Of a stretch of DNA of 64,000 nucleotides, positions 54,238-62,479 are shown piece after piece. Positions within the stretch are counted from its first letter, which is position 1; each line of letters starts with the position of its first letter. Under the pieces are notes generated by a model. The model did no database searches. It worked only from the letters and a program-made list of their open reading frames with translations, and had not been told where the DNA came from. The position numbers and the translations under genes were made by a program. This stretch comes from Streptomyces xanthophaeus (GTDB taxonomy: Bacteria > Actinomycetota > Actinomycetes > Streptomycetales > Streptomycetaceae): positions 186,001-250,000 of the forward strand of contig NZ_JOFT01000014.1 of NCBI RefSeq assembly GCF_000725805.1. Reading direction: 5' to 3'.

Positions 54238-54777
54238 CTACTGGAAGCGCAGGAACTCCGGCGGCACGGCGTCGACGAGCCATACCCCGTTGGCGCTGAC
54301 CCGGAAGACGTGCCCGGCCGCACGCATCGCCGCCGCGTCCACGCTGAGCACGACCGGCCGGCCGCGCCGTGCGCCCACCCGGTTCGCGGTCTCACGGTCG
54401 GGGGACAGGTGCACGTGGTGGCGGGCCATCGGGCGCAGCCCTTCGGCGCGGATCGGTTCCAGGGCGGCGGCGACGGTGCCGTGGTAGAGGTACGCGGGCG
54501 GCTCGGCCTCCGGCAGGTCGAGGTCCACGGAGACGGTGTGCCCCTGGTTGGCCCGGATCCGGGTGCCGTCGACGGCGAAGCGCTGCTTGTCGTTCGCGGC
54601 CACGACGTGGTCGAGCTCGGCGCGGCTGATGGCGAAACCATGGCCGGCGGCCGCGCTCAGGAGGTCCTCGATCTCCACCCAGCCGTTCGGGTCGAGCACC
54701 AGTCCGATGCGTTCGGGCTGATGGCGCAGGTGTTTCGAGACGTATTTGGACACCTTCACGGTGCGTCTGTCGTCCAT
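54238..54777 (-). CDS. kptA: RNA 2'-phosphotransferase (Tpt1/KptA)
   Basis: Protein of 179 residues, MDDRRTVKVSKYVSKHLRHQ. Motifs: the N-terminal wing LRHQPERIGLVLDPNGWVEIEDLL, YLYHGT, HHVHLSPDRETANRVGARRGRPVVLSVDA and FRVSANGVWLVDAVPP, all Tpt1 signatures. It transfers a splice-junction 2'-phosphate from RNA to NAD+. Bacteria lack the tRNA-splicing pathway that makes this substrate, so the physiological substrate is uncertain. Start at 54777. The 152-bp gap to the HSP90-like gene (54086-54237) shows nothing else. Confidence 0.93.
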   Translation of the reverse strand: MDDRRTVKVSKYVSKHLRHQPERIGLVLDPNGWVEIEDLLSAAAGHGFAISRAELDHVVAANDKQRFAVDGTRIRANQGHTVSVDLDLPEAEPPAYLYHGTVAAALEPIRAEGLRPMARHHVHLSPDRETANRVGARRGRPVVLSVDAAAMRAAGHVFRVSANGVWLVDAVPPEFLRFQ

Positions 54778-54856
54778 GCCCCCAGGGTGCCGGGTCGTAC
54801 GGCCTTCCGGCAGGGATTTTCGGTGCACCGACGGAGCTGGACACCCCCTACCGCGT

Positions 54857-54871
54857 TTCCGAGATACGGAA
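54857..54871. promoter_or_regulatory. Possible operator upstream of the aquaporin gene
   Basis: Inverted repeat TTCCG-5 nt-CGGAA, 40 bp before the aquaporin start codon in the divergent gap shared with kptA. Short arms; weak evidence. Confidence 0.3.
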
Positions 54872-54910
54872 TACATTTTCCGCTGCTACGTCTGCCCATG
54901 GGGAGAAATC

Positions 54911-55765
54911 ATGACAGTCAACGCTTCCCTTCCACGCCGCGCCGCCGCCGAGCTCATCGGTACCGCGGGCCTGCTCGTGGTCGTGATCGGGTCCGGGATC
55001 CAGGCCACCGCGCTCACCCGCGACACCGGTGTCGCCCTCGTCGCCAACTCGCTCGCTTCCGCCATCGGGCTCGGCCTGATCATCACCCTCTTCGGGCCGC
55101 TGTCGGGCGCCCACCTCAATCCGGTGGTCACCCTCACCTCCTGGTGGGCGCGGCGCACCGGCGGCGCCGGCCTCAGTGGCCGGGAGGTCCTCGTCTACAC
55201 CGCGGCCCAGACCGCAGGGGCCGTGGGCGGCGCCGTTCTCGCCGACACCATGTTCGGCCGCACCCCCGGCACCTTCGCCACCCAGGTGCGCGACGGGGGC
55301 CACCTGCTCGTCGGAGAGGTGGTCGCCACCGCGGGACTCGTGCTCCTCATTCAGGGCCTCGAGCGCATCGGGCGGCCCCGGCTCATACCGGGCGCGGTCG
55401 CCGCGTACATCGCAGCCGCGATCTGGTTCACCTCCTCGGGTTCCTTCGCCAACCCGGCCGGCACGCTCGGGCGCAGCTTCAGCGACTCCTTCACGGGCAT
55501 AGCCCCGCAGTCGCTGCCGGGATTCGTCGCCGCCCAGCTGGTCGGCGGGGTCCTGGGCCTGCTCCTCGCCTCCCTGCTGTACGGGAGCCCGCGGGCCGTA
55601 CGCAAGGCGGAGGGGGAGGTCACGGCGGTCGCCGTGCCCGGCGCCGCGGCGGAGGTCGTGCTGGTGTCGGAGGTCGTGTCCGTCCCCGGTGCCGCGGCCG
55701 TGGCCGGCAGCGGCCCGGTGGAGGACGCGGGACCCACCAAGGCGGCGTACGAAACCATCGGTTGA
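54911..55765 (+). CDS. Aquaporin (MIP family)
   Basis: Protein of 284 residues with six helices. The first NPA box is NPV in GAHLNPVVTL, the second is NPA in SGSFANPAGTLGRSFSDSFTG. The Asp after the second NPA that marks glycerol facilitators is absent here (NPAGTLGRS), so water or small-neutral-solute transport is more likely. A Val/Ala-rich C-terminal tail (AVPGAAAEVVLVSEVVSVPG) is unusual. Start at 54911 behind GGGGAGAA. Divergent from kptA. Confidence 0.92.
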   Translation: MTVNASLPRRAAAELIGTAGLLVVVIGSGIQATALTRDTGVALVANSLASAIGLGLIITLFGPLSGAHLNPVVTLTSWWARRTGGAGLSGREVLVYTAAQTAGAVGGAVLADTMFGRTPGTFATQVRDGGHLLVGEVVATAGLVLLIQGLERIGRPRLIPGAVAAYIAAAIWFTSSGSFANPAGTLGRSFSDSFTGIAPQSLPGFVAAQLVGGVLGLLLASLLYGSPRAVRKAEGEVTAVAVPGAAAEVVLVSEVVSVPGAAAVAGSGPVEDAGPTKAAYETIG

Positions 55766-55793
55766 GGCCGCCGGCCGAAGGCAGTCGGCGGCC
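55766..55793 (+). terminator. Weak terminator after the aquaporin gene
   Basis: Stem GGCCGCCG/CGGCGGCC (8-nt arms, 12-nt loop) immediately after the aquaporin stop. Confidence 0.5.
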
Positions 55794-55803
55794 GCAGCCC
55801 CTG

Positions 55804-55833
55804 TTGTCCACAGAGGCAAGGGAGTTGTCCACA
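55804..55833. promoter_or_regulatory. Pair of exact DnaA boxes
   Basis: TTGTCCACA at 55804-55812 and 55825-55833, 21 bp apart (two helical turns) and same orientation, in the gap between the convergent aquaporin and MerR genes. A third, imperfect copy (TAGTCCACA on the minus strand) lies at 55875-55883. Likely a DnaA-titrating site rather than a promoter element, since the genes converge. Confidence 0.6.
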
Positions 55834-55894
55834 GCTGTTTGGGATGGTTTCGGAGGCAAACGCGTGATCCGCCCTGTGGACTACTGACCGAGCG

Positions 55895-56809
55895 CTACTG
55901 CTCGCCGCGGCGCGCCAGGTCGTTCATCGTCCGGGCCTGGAGTTCCCGTTCCGTGGCGGCCCGGACGAATTCCGCCACGTGCTCGGCCCCCACCAGCTCC
56001 TGCACCGCACGGACCGTCCCGGCGGGGAGGGACACCGGCGCGGGCCCGGAGGGCTGTGAGGCTCCGGCCGCGCCCAGGTGCCGCTGAAGGTGACGGGTGG
56101 CGAACAGCTGCATCGCGCGAGCCAGCTCGGCGTCCACCGTCTGCTGGGCCAGCGGCCGCAGCCGCCGTACCAGGGTGGCTGCTTCCGCGGCGTCCGCGTC
56201 GGTCGGAGGCACCTGCCCCAGGTAGCGGGCGAAGACGTGCTCGGTGGTGAACTCCAGGAACCGCGAGGCGATGTGCTCCACCTGCCCGCGCAGTTCCCGC
56301 AGGTGCCCGGTGATCGCCGACAGCGGCACCCCGGCCGCGTACAGCTCGGCGGCCACCGCCAGTTCCTGCGGCGAGGGGACGAGGAACTCCTCGGGGCGCC
56401 CGGGGATCCGCTCCAGCACCCCCAGCTCGCAGGCCTCGCCCACGGCCGAGTCGTCGGGTTTGCCGCCGAACCGCTCGTTCAGCTCCTCCCGGCTGATCCG
56501 GACCGCTTCCTCGTCGGTCCACGGCCCGTGCACCTCGGCGACCAGCCCCAGGACGCCGCCCAGCCCGCGCCCGGCGTCCCAGGCCTCCAGCAGCTCCTTG
56601 ATGGAGGCCAGGGTGTAGCCACGGTCCAGCAGGTCGGCGATCTGGCGCAGGCGCGCCAGATGCGTGTCCCGGTACACGTTGGAGCGGCCTCTGCGCTCCG
56701 GCTTCGGCAGCAGACCGCGGTCCTGGTACGCCCGGATCGTGCGTACCGTCGCTCCGCTGTGGTGTGCCAGATCCTCGATCCGGTACTCGGCTACTGCCTG
56801 ATCGGACAA
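55895..56809 (-). CDS. MerR-family transcriptional regulator
   Basis: Protein of 304 residues. N-terminal MerR helix-turn-helix: YRIEDLAHHSGATVRTIRAYQDRGLLPKPERRGRSNVYRDTHLARLRQI. The C-terminal 200 residues (about 95-304) are helical with no metal-binding Cys pair, so it senses something other than a thiophilic metal. It is the last gene of the four-gene minus-strand unit, 10 bp after the PF10118-type gene, and probably controls that operon. Confidence 0.9.
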   Translation of the reverse strand: MSDQAVAEYRIEDLAHHSGATVRTIRAYQDRGLLPKPERRGRSNVYRDTHLARLRQIADLLDRGYTLASIKELLEAWDAGRGLGGVLGLVAEVHGPWTDEEAVRISREELNERFGGKPDDSAVGEACELGVLERIPGRPEEFLVPSPQELAVAAELYAAGVPLSAITGHLRELRGQVEHIASRFLEFTTEHVFARYLGQVPPTDADAAEAATLVRRLRPLAQQTVDAELARAMQLFATRHLQRHLGAAGASQPSGPAPVSLPAGTVRAVQELVGAEHVAEFVRAATERELQARTMNDLARRGEQ

Positions 56810-56819
56810 TCCCGGCTCC

Positions 56820-57758
56820 CTACGACATCGCGGCTCGGCCGACCGCGCCGGCCGCGGCCCGGGCGGCAGGTGAGGCCGCGAGGTACTCGACCGCCCTGCG
56901 CAGCGAGCCCTCCTGCGAGGGATGGTACGACCGCCGGAAGTAGCGGGGTATGGCCGTGCCGAGCTCTCTCCACGTGGGCAGCAGCCCCTTGGCCACGGCC
57001 CGGTTGTGCCCGCGGAGCGAATAGCGCGTCCGGCCGCCCAGCCGGGGGTCGTTGCGGATCAGGTACGAGGCACCCCATATCCACAGCCAGGCCAGCACCG
57101 GTGCGACCACGACCATGCCCTCGACGCGTCGTGCGTAGCGGGGCAGGCCGCTTCCCCCGCAGTGCTGGTACATGTCGAAGGCGACGGAGCGGTGCTCCAC
57201 CTCCTCCGCGCCGTGCCAGCGCAGCAGGTCCAGCATGACTTCGTCCGCACCGGCCCGCTCCAGCGTCTCGGCGCGCAGGACCCAGTCCCCGAGGACGGCC
57301 GTGAACTGCTCGATCGCGGCGATCAGGGAGAGCCGGAAGCGCAGCCACTCCTGTGCCGTGACGGGCACTTTGAACGGCGGGCGCTCCCCCAGCAGCTTCT
57401 CGAAGAGGAAGTCCACGTGCTTCGTGTAAGCCTCCGTCGGCAGCTGCTGCTGCGCGAGGTGGTCCAGTACGTACGCGTGCTGCACGCTGTGCGTGGCCTC
57501 CTGGCCCATGAACCCCTTCACGTCGCGGCGCAGCTCGGGGTCGGTGACGAGCGGCAGGCCTTCCTTGAAGACCTTCACGAACCACCGCTCCCCGGCCGGC
57601 AGCAGCAGGTGCAGCACATTGATCACGTGGGTGGCGGTCGGCTCGTCGGGTATCCAGTGCAGCGGGGTGGCCTCCCAGTCGAAGGCCACCCTGCGCGGGA
57701 CGATCGGGTGCGCGTCCCCGGCCAGGTCCGGCCCCGGCTCCGGAGCGCCCGGGCTCAC
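56820..57758 (-). CDS. Metal-dependent hydrolase of the PF10118 type
   Basis: Protein of 312 residues. The diagnostic metal-binding blocks are FMGQEATHSVQHAYVLDHL and WHGAEEVEHRSVAFDMYQ, with Glu/His pairs on helices as in ferritin-like di-metal folds. A hydrophobic segment VVVAPVLAWLWIWGASYLI follows, so it may be membrane-associated. This family is annotated 'predicted metal-dependent hydrolase' and no substrate is known to me. GTG 57758 overlaps the fusion-protein stop by 4 nt. Confidence 0.87.
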   Translation of the reverse strand: MSPGAPEPGPDLAGDAHPIVPRRVAFDWEATPLHWIPDEPTATHVINVLHLLLPAGERWFVKVFKEGLPLVTDPELRRDVKGFMGQEATHSVQHAYVLDHLAQQQLPTEAYTKHVDFLFEKLLGERPPFKVPVTAQEWLRFRLSLIAAIEQFTAVLGDWVLRAETLERAGADEVMLDLLRWHGAEEVEHRSVAFDMYQHCGGSGLPRYARRVEGMVVVAPVLAWLWIWGASYLIRNDPRLGGRTRYSLRGHNRAVAKGLLPTWRELGTAIPRYFRRSYHPSQEGSLRRAVEYLAASPAARAAAGAVGRAAMS

Positions 57759-59554
57759 AACGGGGGGTCCAGCTTCGCGATCGCCCGCAGCGTGCGCGGC
57801 GCGAACCGGGACATCCACAGGGCGCCCTTGGACTCGGGGGTCACCGGGACCACGGCCTCATTGCGCACCACGGCCCGCAGGACCGCCTCGGCGACCTTCT
57901 CCGGGGGGAAGTTGCGCATCCCGTACAGCCTCGAGGAGCGTTCCTGGCGGCGCTTCTCCTCGGCCGCGTCCACCCCGGCGAACCGGGACGTGGCGGTGAT
58001 GTTGGTGTTGACGATGCCCGGACAGATCGCGGAGACGCCGATCGACTTCGACGCCAGCTCCGCGCGCAGGCACTCCGACAGCATCAGCACCGCCGCCTTC
58101 GAGGTGCTGTAGGCGGGCAGGGTCTTGGAAGGCAGGTAGGCGGCGGCGGAGGCGGTGTTGACGATGTGCCCGCCCTGGCCGCGCTCGGCCATCTGCCTGC
58201 CGAAGATCCGGCAGCCGTGGATGACACCCCACAGGTTCACGTCGAGGACCTTCTTCCAGTCCTCGGAGGTGGTCTCCAGGAAGGGCCCCGACAGTCCGAT
58301 CCCGGCGTTGTTGACCAGGACGTCCACGATCCCGTACTCGGCGGCGACCTTCACCGCGAGCTTCTCCATCGCCTGCTCGTCACTCACGTCGACGCACTCG
58401 CCCCAGGCCTCGGGCGCACCGACGAGGCGCGCCATGTCGGCCGTGCGCGCGGCGCCTTCGGCGTCCCGGTCCACGGCCACCACGCGGGCTCCCGCCTCGG
58501 CGAAGGCGAAGGCGGTGGCGCGGCCGATGCCGCTGGCCGCGCCGGTGACCAGGACCAGCTGGCCGCCGAAGCGGTCGGCGTGCTTGCCCGGAGCCTTCTG
58601 CTCCGGCGCCCGCACCGCGGGTTCCTCCCGGGAGGTGACGAATTCGGTGATCCAGGCGGCCAGCTGGTCCGGCCGGGTGCGCGGCACCCAGTGTTTGGCG
58701 GGCAGCGTCCGTCGCAGCAGGTCCGGGGCCCACTGCTCCAGACCGTCGTAGAGCCGCTCGGACAGGAACGCGTCCCCGGTCGGGGTGATCAGCTGGACGG
58801 GTACGTGCGCGTACGCGTCGGGGCGCGGCCGGCGCAGCCGGGGCCGTACGTTGTCGCGGTAGAGCCACGCGCCGTGCGCAGCGTCCGAAGGCAGCGATGC
58901 CGTCGGGTAGTCGCCGGCCGGCACCTTCTCGACGCGCTGGAGGATCCCGGGCCACCGCTTGCCGAGCGGTCCGCGCCAGGCGAGCTCCGGCAGCACGGGC
59001 GTGTGCAGCATGTAGACGTACCAGGACTTGGCTCCCTGCCCCAGCAGCTGCGCCGCCCGGCGCGGGGTCGGCCGCGTCATCCGCTTCTTGATCCAGTGGC
59101 CGAAGTGGTCCAGGGAGGGCCCCGACATCGAGGTGAAGGAGGCGATCCGCCCCTCGGTGCGGGCGACCGTAGCGAACTCCCAGCCCTGTACGGAACCCCA
59201 GTCATGGCCGACCAGGTGCACCGGCCGGTCCGGACTGACCGCGTCCGCCACGGCCAGGAAGTCGTCGGTCAGCTTCTCCAGGGTGAAGCCTCCGCGCAGT
59301 GGCTGCGGCGCCGTGGAACGGCCGTGGCCGCGTACGTCGTACAGCACCACGTGGAACCGTGCGGCGAGGCGTTCGGCCACCTCCGACCAGACTTCCTTGC
59401 TGTCCGGGTAGCCGTGGACCAGCAGGACCGTCGGCCGGTCCGTCTCGCCCAGTTCGACGACGCACAGCTCGACGCCGCCGGTGCTCACCCGGCGCTCACG
59501 CGCCCCCGCCAGTCCCGCCACCGGAGCTCCGTCCTTGTCGCTCATGCCGCTCAT
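57755..59554 (-). CDS. Alpha/beta hydrolase - SDR fusion (EphD-like)
   Basis: Fusion of 599 residues. Residues about 1-300: alpha/beta hydrolase of the epoxide-hydrolase type (LLVHGYPDSKEVW oxyanion motif, nucleophile Asp in LVGHDWGSVQGW). Residues about 330-599: short-chain dehydrogenase (LVTGAASGIGRATAFAFAEAG, NNAGIGLSG, YSTSKAA with the catalytic Tyr/Lys). The same architecture is known as mycobacterial EphD, with roles in detoxification or lipid modification. Start at 59554 has GAGGAG; it overlaps the M24 stop by 4 nt (ATGA). Substrate unknown. Confidence 0.92.
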   Translation of the reverse strand: MSGMSDKDGAPVAGLAGARERRVSTGGVELCVVELGETDRPTVLLVHGYPDSKEVWSEVAERLAARFHVVLYDVRGHGRSTAPQPLRGGFTLEKLTDDFLAVADAVSPDRPVHLVGHDWGSVQGWEFATVARTEGRIASFTSMSGPSLDHFGHWIKKRMTRPTPRRAAQLLGQGAKSWYVYMLHTPVLPELAWRGPLGKRWPGILQRVEKVPAGDYPTASLPSDAAHGAWLYRDNVRPRLRRPRPDAYAHVPVQLITPTGDAFLSERLYDGLEQWAPDLLRRTLPAKHWVPRTRPDQLAAWITEFVTSREEPAVRAPEQKAPGKHADRFGGQLVLVTGAASGIGRATAFAFAEAGARVVAVDRDAEGAARTADMARLVGAPEAWGECVDVSDEQAMEKLAVKVAAEYGIVDVLVNNAGIGLSGPFLETTSEDWKKVLDVNLWGVIHGCRIFGRQMAERGQGGHIVNTASAAAYLPSKTLPAYSTSKAAVLMLSECLRAELASKSIGVSAICPGIVNTNITATSRFAGVDAAEEKRRQERSSRLYGMRNFPPEKVAEAVLRAVVRNEAVVPVTPESKGALWMSRFAPRTLRAIAKLDPPL

Positions 59555-60405
59555 GCTGCCTTCTCCTCGGCCCAGCGCCGCACGTGCGGCAGATCGTCGT
59601 CCAGCCAGTACGCGCTCTCCTCGGGGTCCCGGGAGTCGGTGACGACGAGGATCTCCTCGAACTTCGCTCCGGTGCCCCGGAAGCCCAGATGCGGTTCCAC
59701 GGCCCACAGCCCCGGCTGCGGCGGGTGGTCGGAGAAGCGGTACGGGCTCCACAGCGGGGACCATCCGTCGCGGTGCCCGTGCAGGACGTCGCTCGCCAGC
59801 CCCTTCAGCGACTGGGTGCCGAACCCGAACGCGGTCGGCGACCAGCGGCGCTCCTTGACCCGGTCGATCTTGTGCGCGATCACGCCGAAGGGGTAGGCAC
59901 GGTGCCGGTTGGCGTACCCCTGCCGGTTCATCAGCTGCTCGACGTTCTCGTATATCTCGCGCAGGGAGCGGCGCTCGCGCACCTGGTCGAGGATCAGCTC
60001 GCGGTGCGCCCGCAGATCCGACATGAGCCGGTCCTGCACCGGGTTGAGGCCGAGGCTGCCGGAGTAGCCGATGTCGGCCGCGTACCCCTTGTAGACCGGT
60101 GCCATGTCGAGGATGAACGGCATCCCCGGCTCCAGCTTCCGGTTCGTCGGGAAGAACTGGAGCGGGATCTTGAAGTTCGCGAAGGCGGTGCGGTCCCCGA
60201 ACCAGGCGAAGGGCAGGTGGAACCAGTCCCGCACCCCTCGCTCGCGCAGCCACTCGCGCTGCATCCGCGCCGCCTCGCGCTCGGTCACGCCGGGCCGCAG
60301 CTGCGCGGCGACGGCCTCCGCGCACGCGTAGGACAGGCGTTGCACCTCCCTGAACCCGCTCAGGTCGGTGCGTTGCGCGGTGCGTTGCTTGGTGTCCCCA
60401 GCCAT
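59551..60405 (-). CDS. M24-family metallopeptidase (Xaa-Pro-like)
   Basis: Protein of 284 residues. The pita-bread metal ligands appear as the Asp pair FILDMAPVYKGYAADIGY, His in HRAYPFGVIAH and the two Glu in VEPHLGFRGTGAKFEEILVV. It is shorter than full Xaa-Pro aminopeptidases and lacks their N-terminal domain, so it may act on another small substrate (creatinase-like). First gene of the operon, start at MAGDTKQRT (60405). The longer in-frame opening upstream is not supported. Divergent from the ABC genes. Confidence 0.88.
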   Translation of the reverse strand: MAGDTKQRTAQRTDLSGFREVQRLSYACAEAVAAQLRPGVTEREAARMQREWLRERGVRDWFHLPFAWFGDRTAFANFKIPLQFFPTNRKLEPGMPFILDMAPVYKGYAADIGYSGSLGLNPVQDRLMSDLRAHRELILDQVRERRSLREIYENVEQLMNRQGYANRHRAYPFGVIAHKIDRVKERRWSPTAFGFGTQSLKGLASDVLHGHRDGWSPLWSPYRFSDHPPQPGLWAVEPHLGFRGTGAKFEEILVVTDSRDPEESAYWLDDDLPHVRRWAEEKAA

Positions 60406-60500
60406 GCCAGCCGTCCGTCCCTGTAGCCGTACGCGCCCGTAAGTTGACACTGATGAATGTGACAATGACCGGAGATCACGTCAAGGCCCGTGCACGCACC

Positions 60501-60509
60501 TGTGGACAA
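60501..60509. promoter_or_regulatory. Exact DnaA box (minus strand)
   Basis: TGTGGACAA, i.e. TTGTCCACA on the minus strand, in the 216-bp divergent gap between the M24 and ABC genes. No gene is supported in the gap. Confidence 0.5.
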
Positions 60510-60621
60510 ACTTGTCCGGGCCACATCAGCCTCCAGTACGGGTCCGTACGCCGGAAGGCTGAGAGAGGATCCAGCTCCAGGTCTGACGTTTCCGGCCGAC
60601 CGCGCCACTAACGTCGAGCTC

Positions 60622-61602
60622 GTGACTGTCATCGCGACCGAAAGCCTGAGCAAGCGGTACCCCCGAGTGACCGCCCTCGACCGGCTCTCCCTGGACATCG
60701 GGCCTGGTGTGACCGGCCTCGTGGGTGCCAATGGAGCCGGCAAGTCCACGCTGATCAAAATTCTGCTGGGACTGTCCCCCGCCACTGAGGGCAGCGCCGC
60801 CGTTCTCGGCCTCGACGTCGCCACACACGGCAACGCCATCCGCGAACGCGTCGGCTACATGCCCGAGCACGACTGCCTGCCACCCGACGTCTCGGCCACC
60901 GAGTTCGTCGTCCACATGGCACGCATGTCCGGGCTCCCGCCGACCGCCGCCCGCGAGCGCACCGCCGACACCCTGCGTCACGTGGGGCTGTACGAGGAGC
61001 GCTACCGGCCCATCGGCGGCTACTCCACGGGCATGAAGCAGCGCGTCAAACTCGCTCAGGCGCTCGTGCACGACCCCCAGCTGGTGCTCCTCGACGAGCC
61101 CACCAACGGGCTCGACCCGGTCGGCCGTGACGAAATGCTCGGTCTGATCCGACGGGTCTACACCGACTTCGGCATCTCCGTCCTGGTCACCTCGCACCTC
61201 CTCGGAGAGCTGGAGCGCACCTGCGACCACGTCGTGGTCGTCGACGGCGGCAAGCTGCTGCGTTCGAGCTCCACCAGCGACTTCACCCAGATCACCACCA
61301 CCCTCGCGGTCGAGGTCACCGACTCGGACGCCCATCCGGACGGCGCCGCCGCCCTGCGCAAGGCGCTCGCCGAGGCCGGCGTCACCTTCCTCACGGCCGG
61401 GGAGCAGGGCCTGCCCGGAGCGGGCCACATCCTCCTCGTCGAGGCCACCGGCGAGCAGACGTACGACATCGTCCGCGACACCGTCGCGGACCTGGGCATC
61501 GGTCTGGTCCGCATGGAGCAGCGCCGCCACCACATCGCGGAGGTCTTCCGCGACAACGACCCGACCGTCCAGCAGAAGGGAGCCGGTTCCGATGGCGCCT
61601 GA
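60622..61602 (+). CDS. ABC transporter ATPase
   Basis: ATPase of 326 residues, MTVIATESLSKRYPRV. Walker A GANGAGKST, Q-loop, signature YSTGMKQRVKLAQA (variant of LSGGQ, giving STGMK), Walker B LVLLDEPTNGLDP and the H-loop SHLLGEL. A C-terminal domain of about 110 residues follows. This and the permease after it form an ABC-2-type exporter; substrate unknown. The GTG at 60622 is used. Its last codons overlap the permease start by 11 nt. Confidence 0.93.
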   Translation: MTVIATESLSKRYPRVTALDRLSLDIGPGVTGLVGANGAGKSTLIKILLGLSPATEGSAAVLGLDVATHGNAIRERVGYMPEHDCLPPDVSATEFVVHMARMSGLPPTAARERTADTLRHVGLYEERYRPIGGYSTGMKQRVKLAQALVHDPQLVLLDEPTNGLDPVGRDEMLGLIRRVYTDFGISVLVTSHLLGELERTCDHVVVVDGGKLLRSSSTSDFTQITTTLAVEVTDSDAHPDGAAALRKALAEAGVTFLTAGEQGLPGAGHILLVEATGEQTYDIVRDTVADLGIGLVRMEQRRHHIAEVFRDNDPTVQQKGAGSDGA

Positions 61603-62479
61603 CACCTCGACCCAGATCCACAACATCGGCTACCGGTCCTACGACGGGGCCCGGCTCGGCCGCGCGTACGCCCGGAAGTCGCTGTTCTCGCAGTCCCTGC
61701 GCGGGGCCTACGGACTCGGCCGCTCGGCCAAGTCCAAGGTGCTGCCGATGCTCCTGTTCGCGGTGATGTGCGTCCCCGCACTGATCATCGTCGCCGTCGC
61801 CATCGCGGTCCCCGGCTCCACCGAGCTGCCGATCAAGTACACGACGTACGCCCTGACCACCCAGGTGATCATCGGCCTCTACCTCGCGTCGCAGGCACCC
61901 CAGTCGGTCTCCCGTGACCTGCGCTTCAAGACCGTGCCGCTCTACTTCTCGCGGCCCGTGGAACGCGTCGACTACGTCGTGGCCAAGTACGCGGCCATGG
62001 CCTCGGCCCTGTTCATCCTCACCGCCACCCCGCTGCTGATCATGTGGATCGGTGCGCTGCTGGCGAAGTTCGACTTCGGTGACCAGACCAAGGGATTCGG
62101 GCAGGGACTGGTGTCGGTACTGCTTCTGTCGCTGCTCTTCGCCGGCCTCGGGCTGGTCATGGCCGCGCTCACCCCGCGCCGCGGGTTCGGTGTCGCCGCC
62201 ATCATCGCCGTGCTTCTGATCCCCTACGGTGCGGTGACCGCCGTCCAGGGCATCGCTTACAGCACCGGGAACGCCGGGGCCATCGACTGGATGGGGCTGT
62301 TCTCCCCGATCACCCTGATCGACGGCTTCCAGACGGCCTTCCTCGGAGCGACCTCCGCCTTCCCCGGCGGAGAGGGCCCCTCGGCCGGCATCGGCTTCGT
62401 CTACCTGCTCGTCGCCCTCGGCCTCATCGTCGGCTCCTACGCCGCCCTGATGGCCCGCTACCGGAAGGCCGGGCTGTGA
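61592..62479 (+). CDS. ABC transporter permease (ABC-2 type)
   Basis: Protein of 295 residues, with six hydrophobic segments (PMLLFAVMCVPALIIVAVAI, ALFILTATPLLIMWIGALL, LLLSLLFAGLGLVMAAL) and a long cytoplasmic N-terminus (YRSYDGARLGRAYARK). It overlaps the upstream ATPase by 11 nt and the next ATPase by 4 nt, so the unit is translationally coupled. Substrate unknown. Confidence 0.9.
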   Translation: MAPDTSTQIHNIGYRSYDGARLGRAYARKSLFSQSLRGAYGLGRSAKSKVLPMLLFAVMCVPALIIVAVAIAVPGSTELPIKYTTYALTTQVIIGLYLASQAPQSVSRDLRFKTVPLYFSRPVERVDYVVAKYAAMASALFILTATPLLIMWIGALLAKFDFGDQTKGFGQGLVSVLLLSLLFAGLGLVMAALTPRRGFGVAAIIAVLLIPYGAVTAVQGIAYSTGNAGAIDWMGLFSPITLIDGFQTAFLGATSAFPGGEGPSAGIGFVYLLVALGLIVGSYAALMARYRKAGL

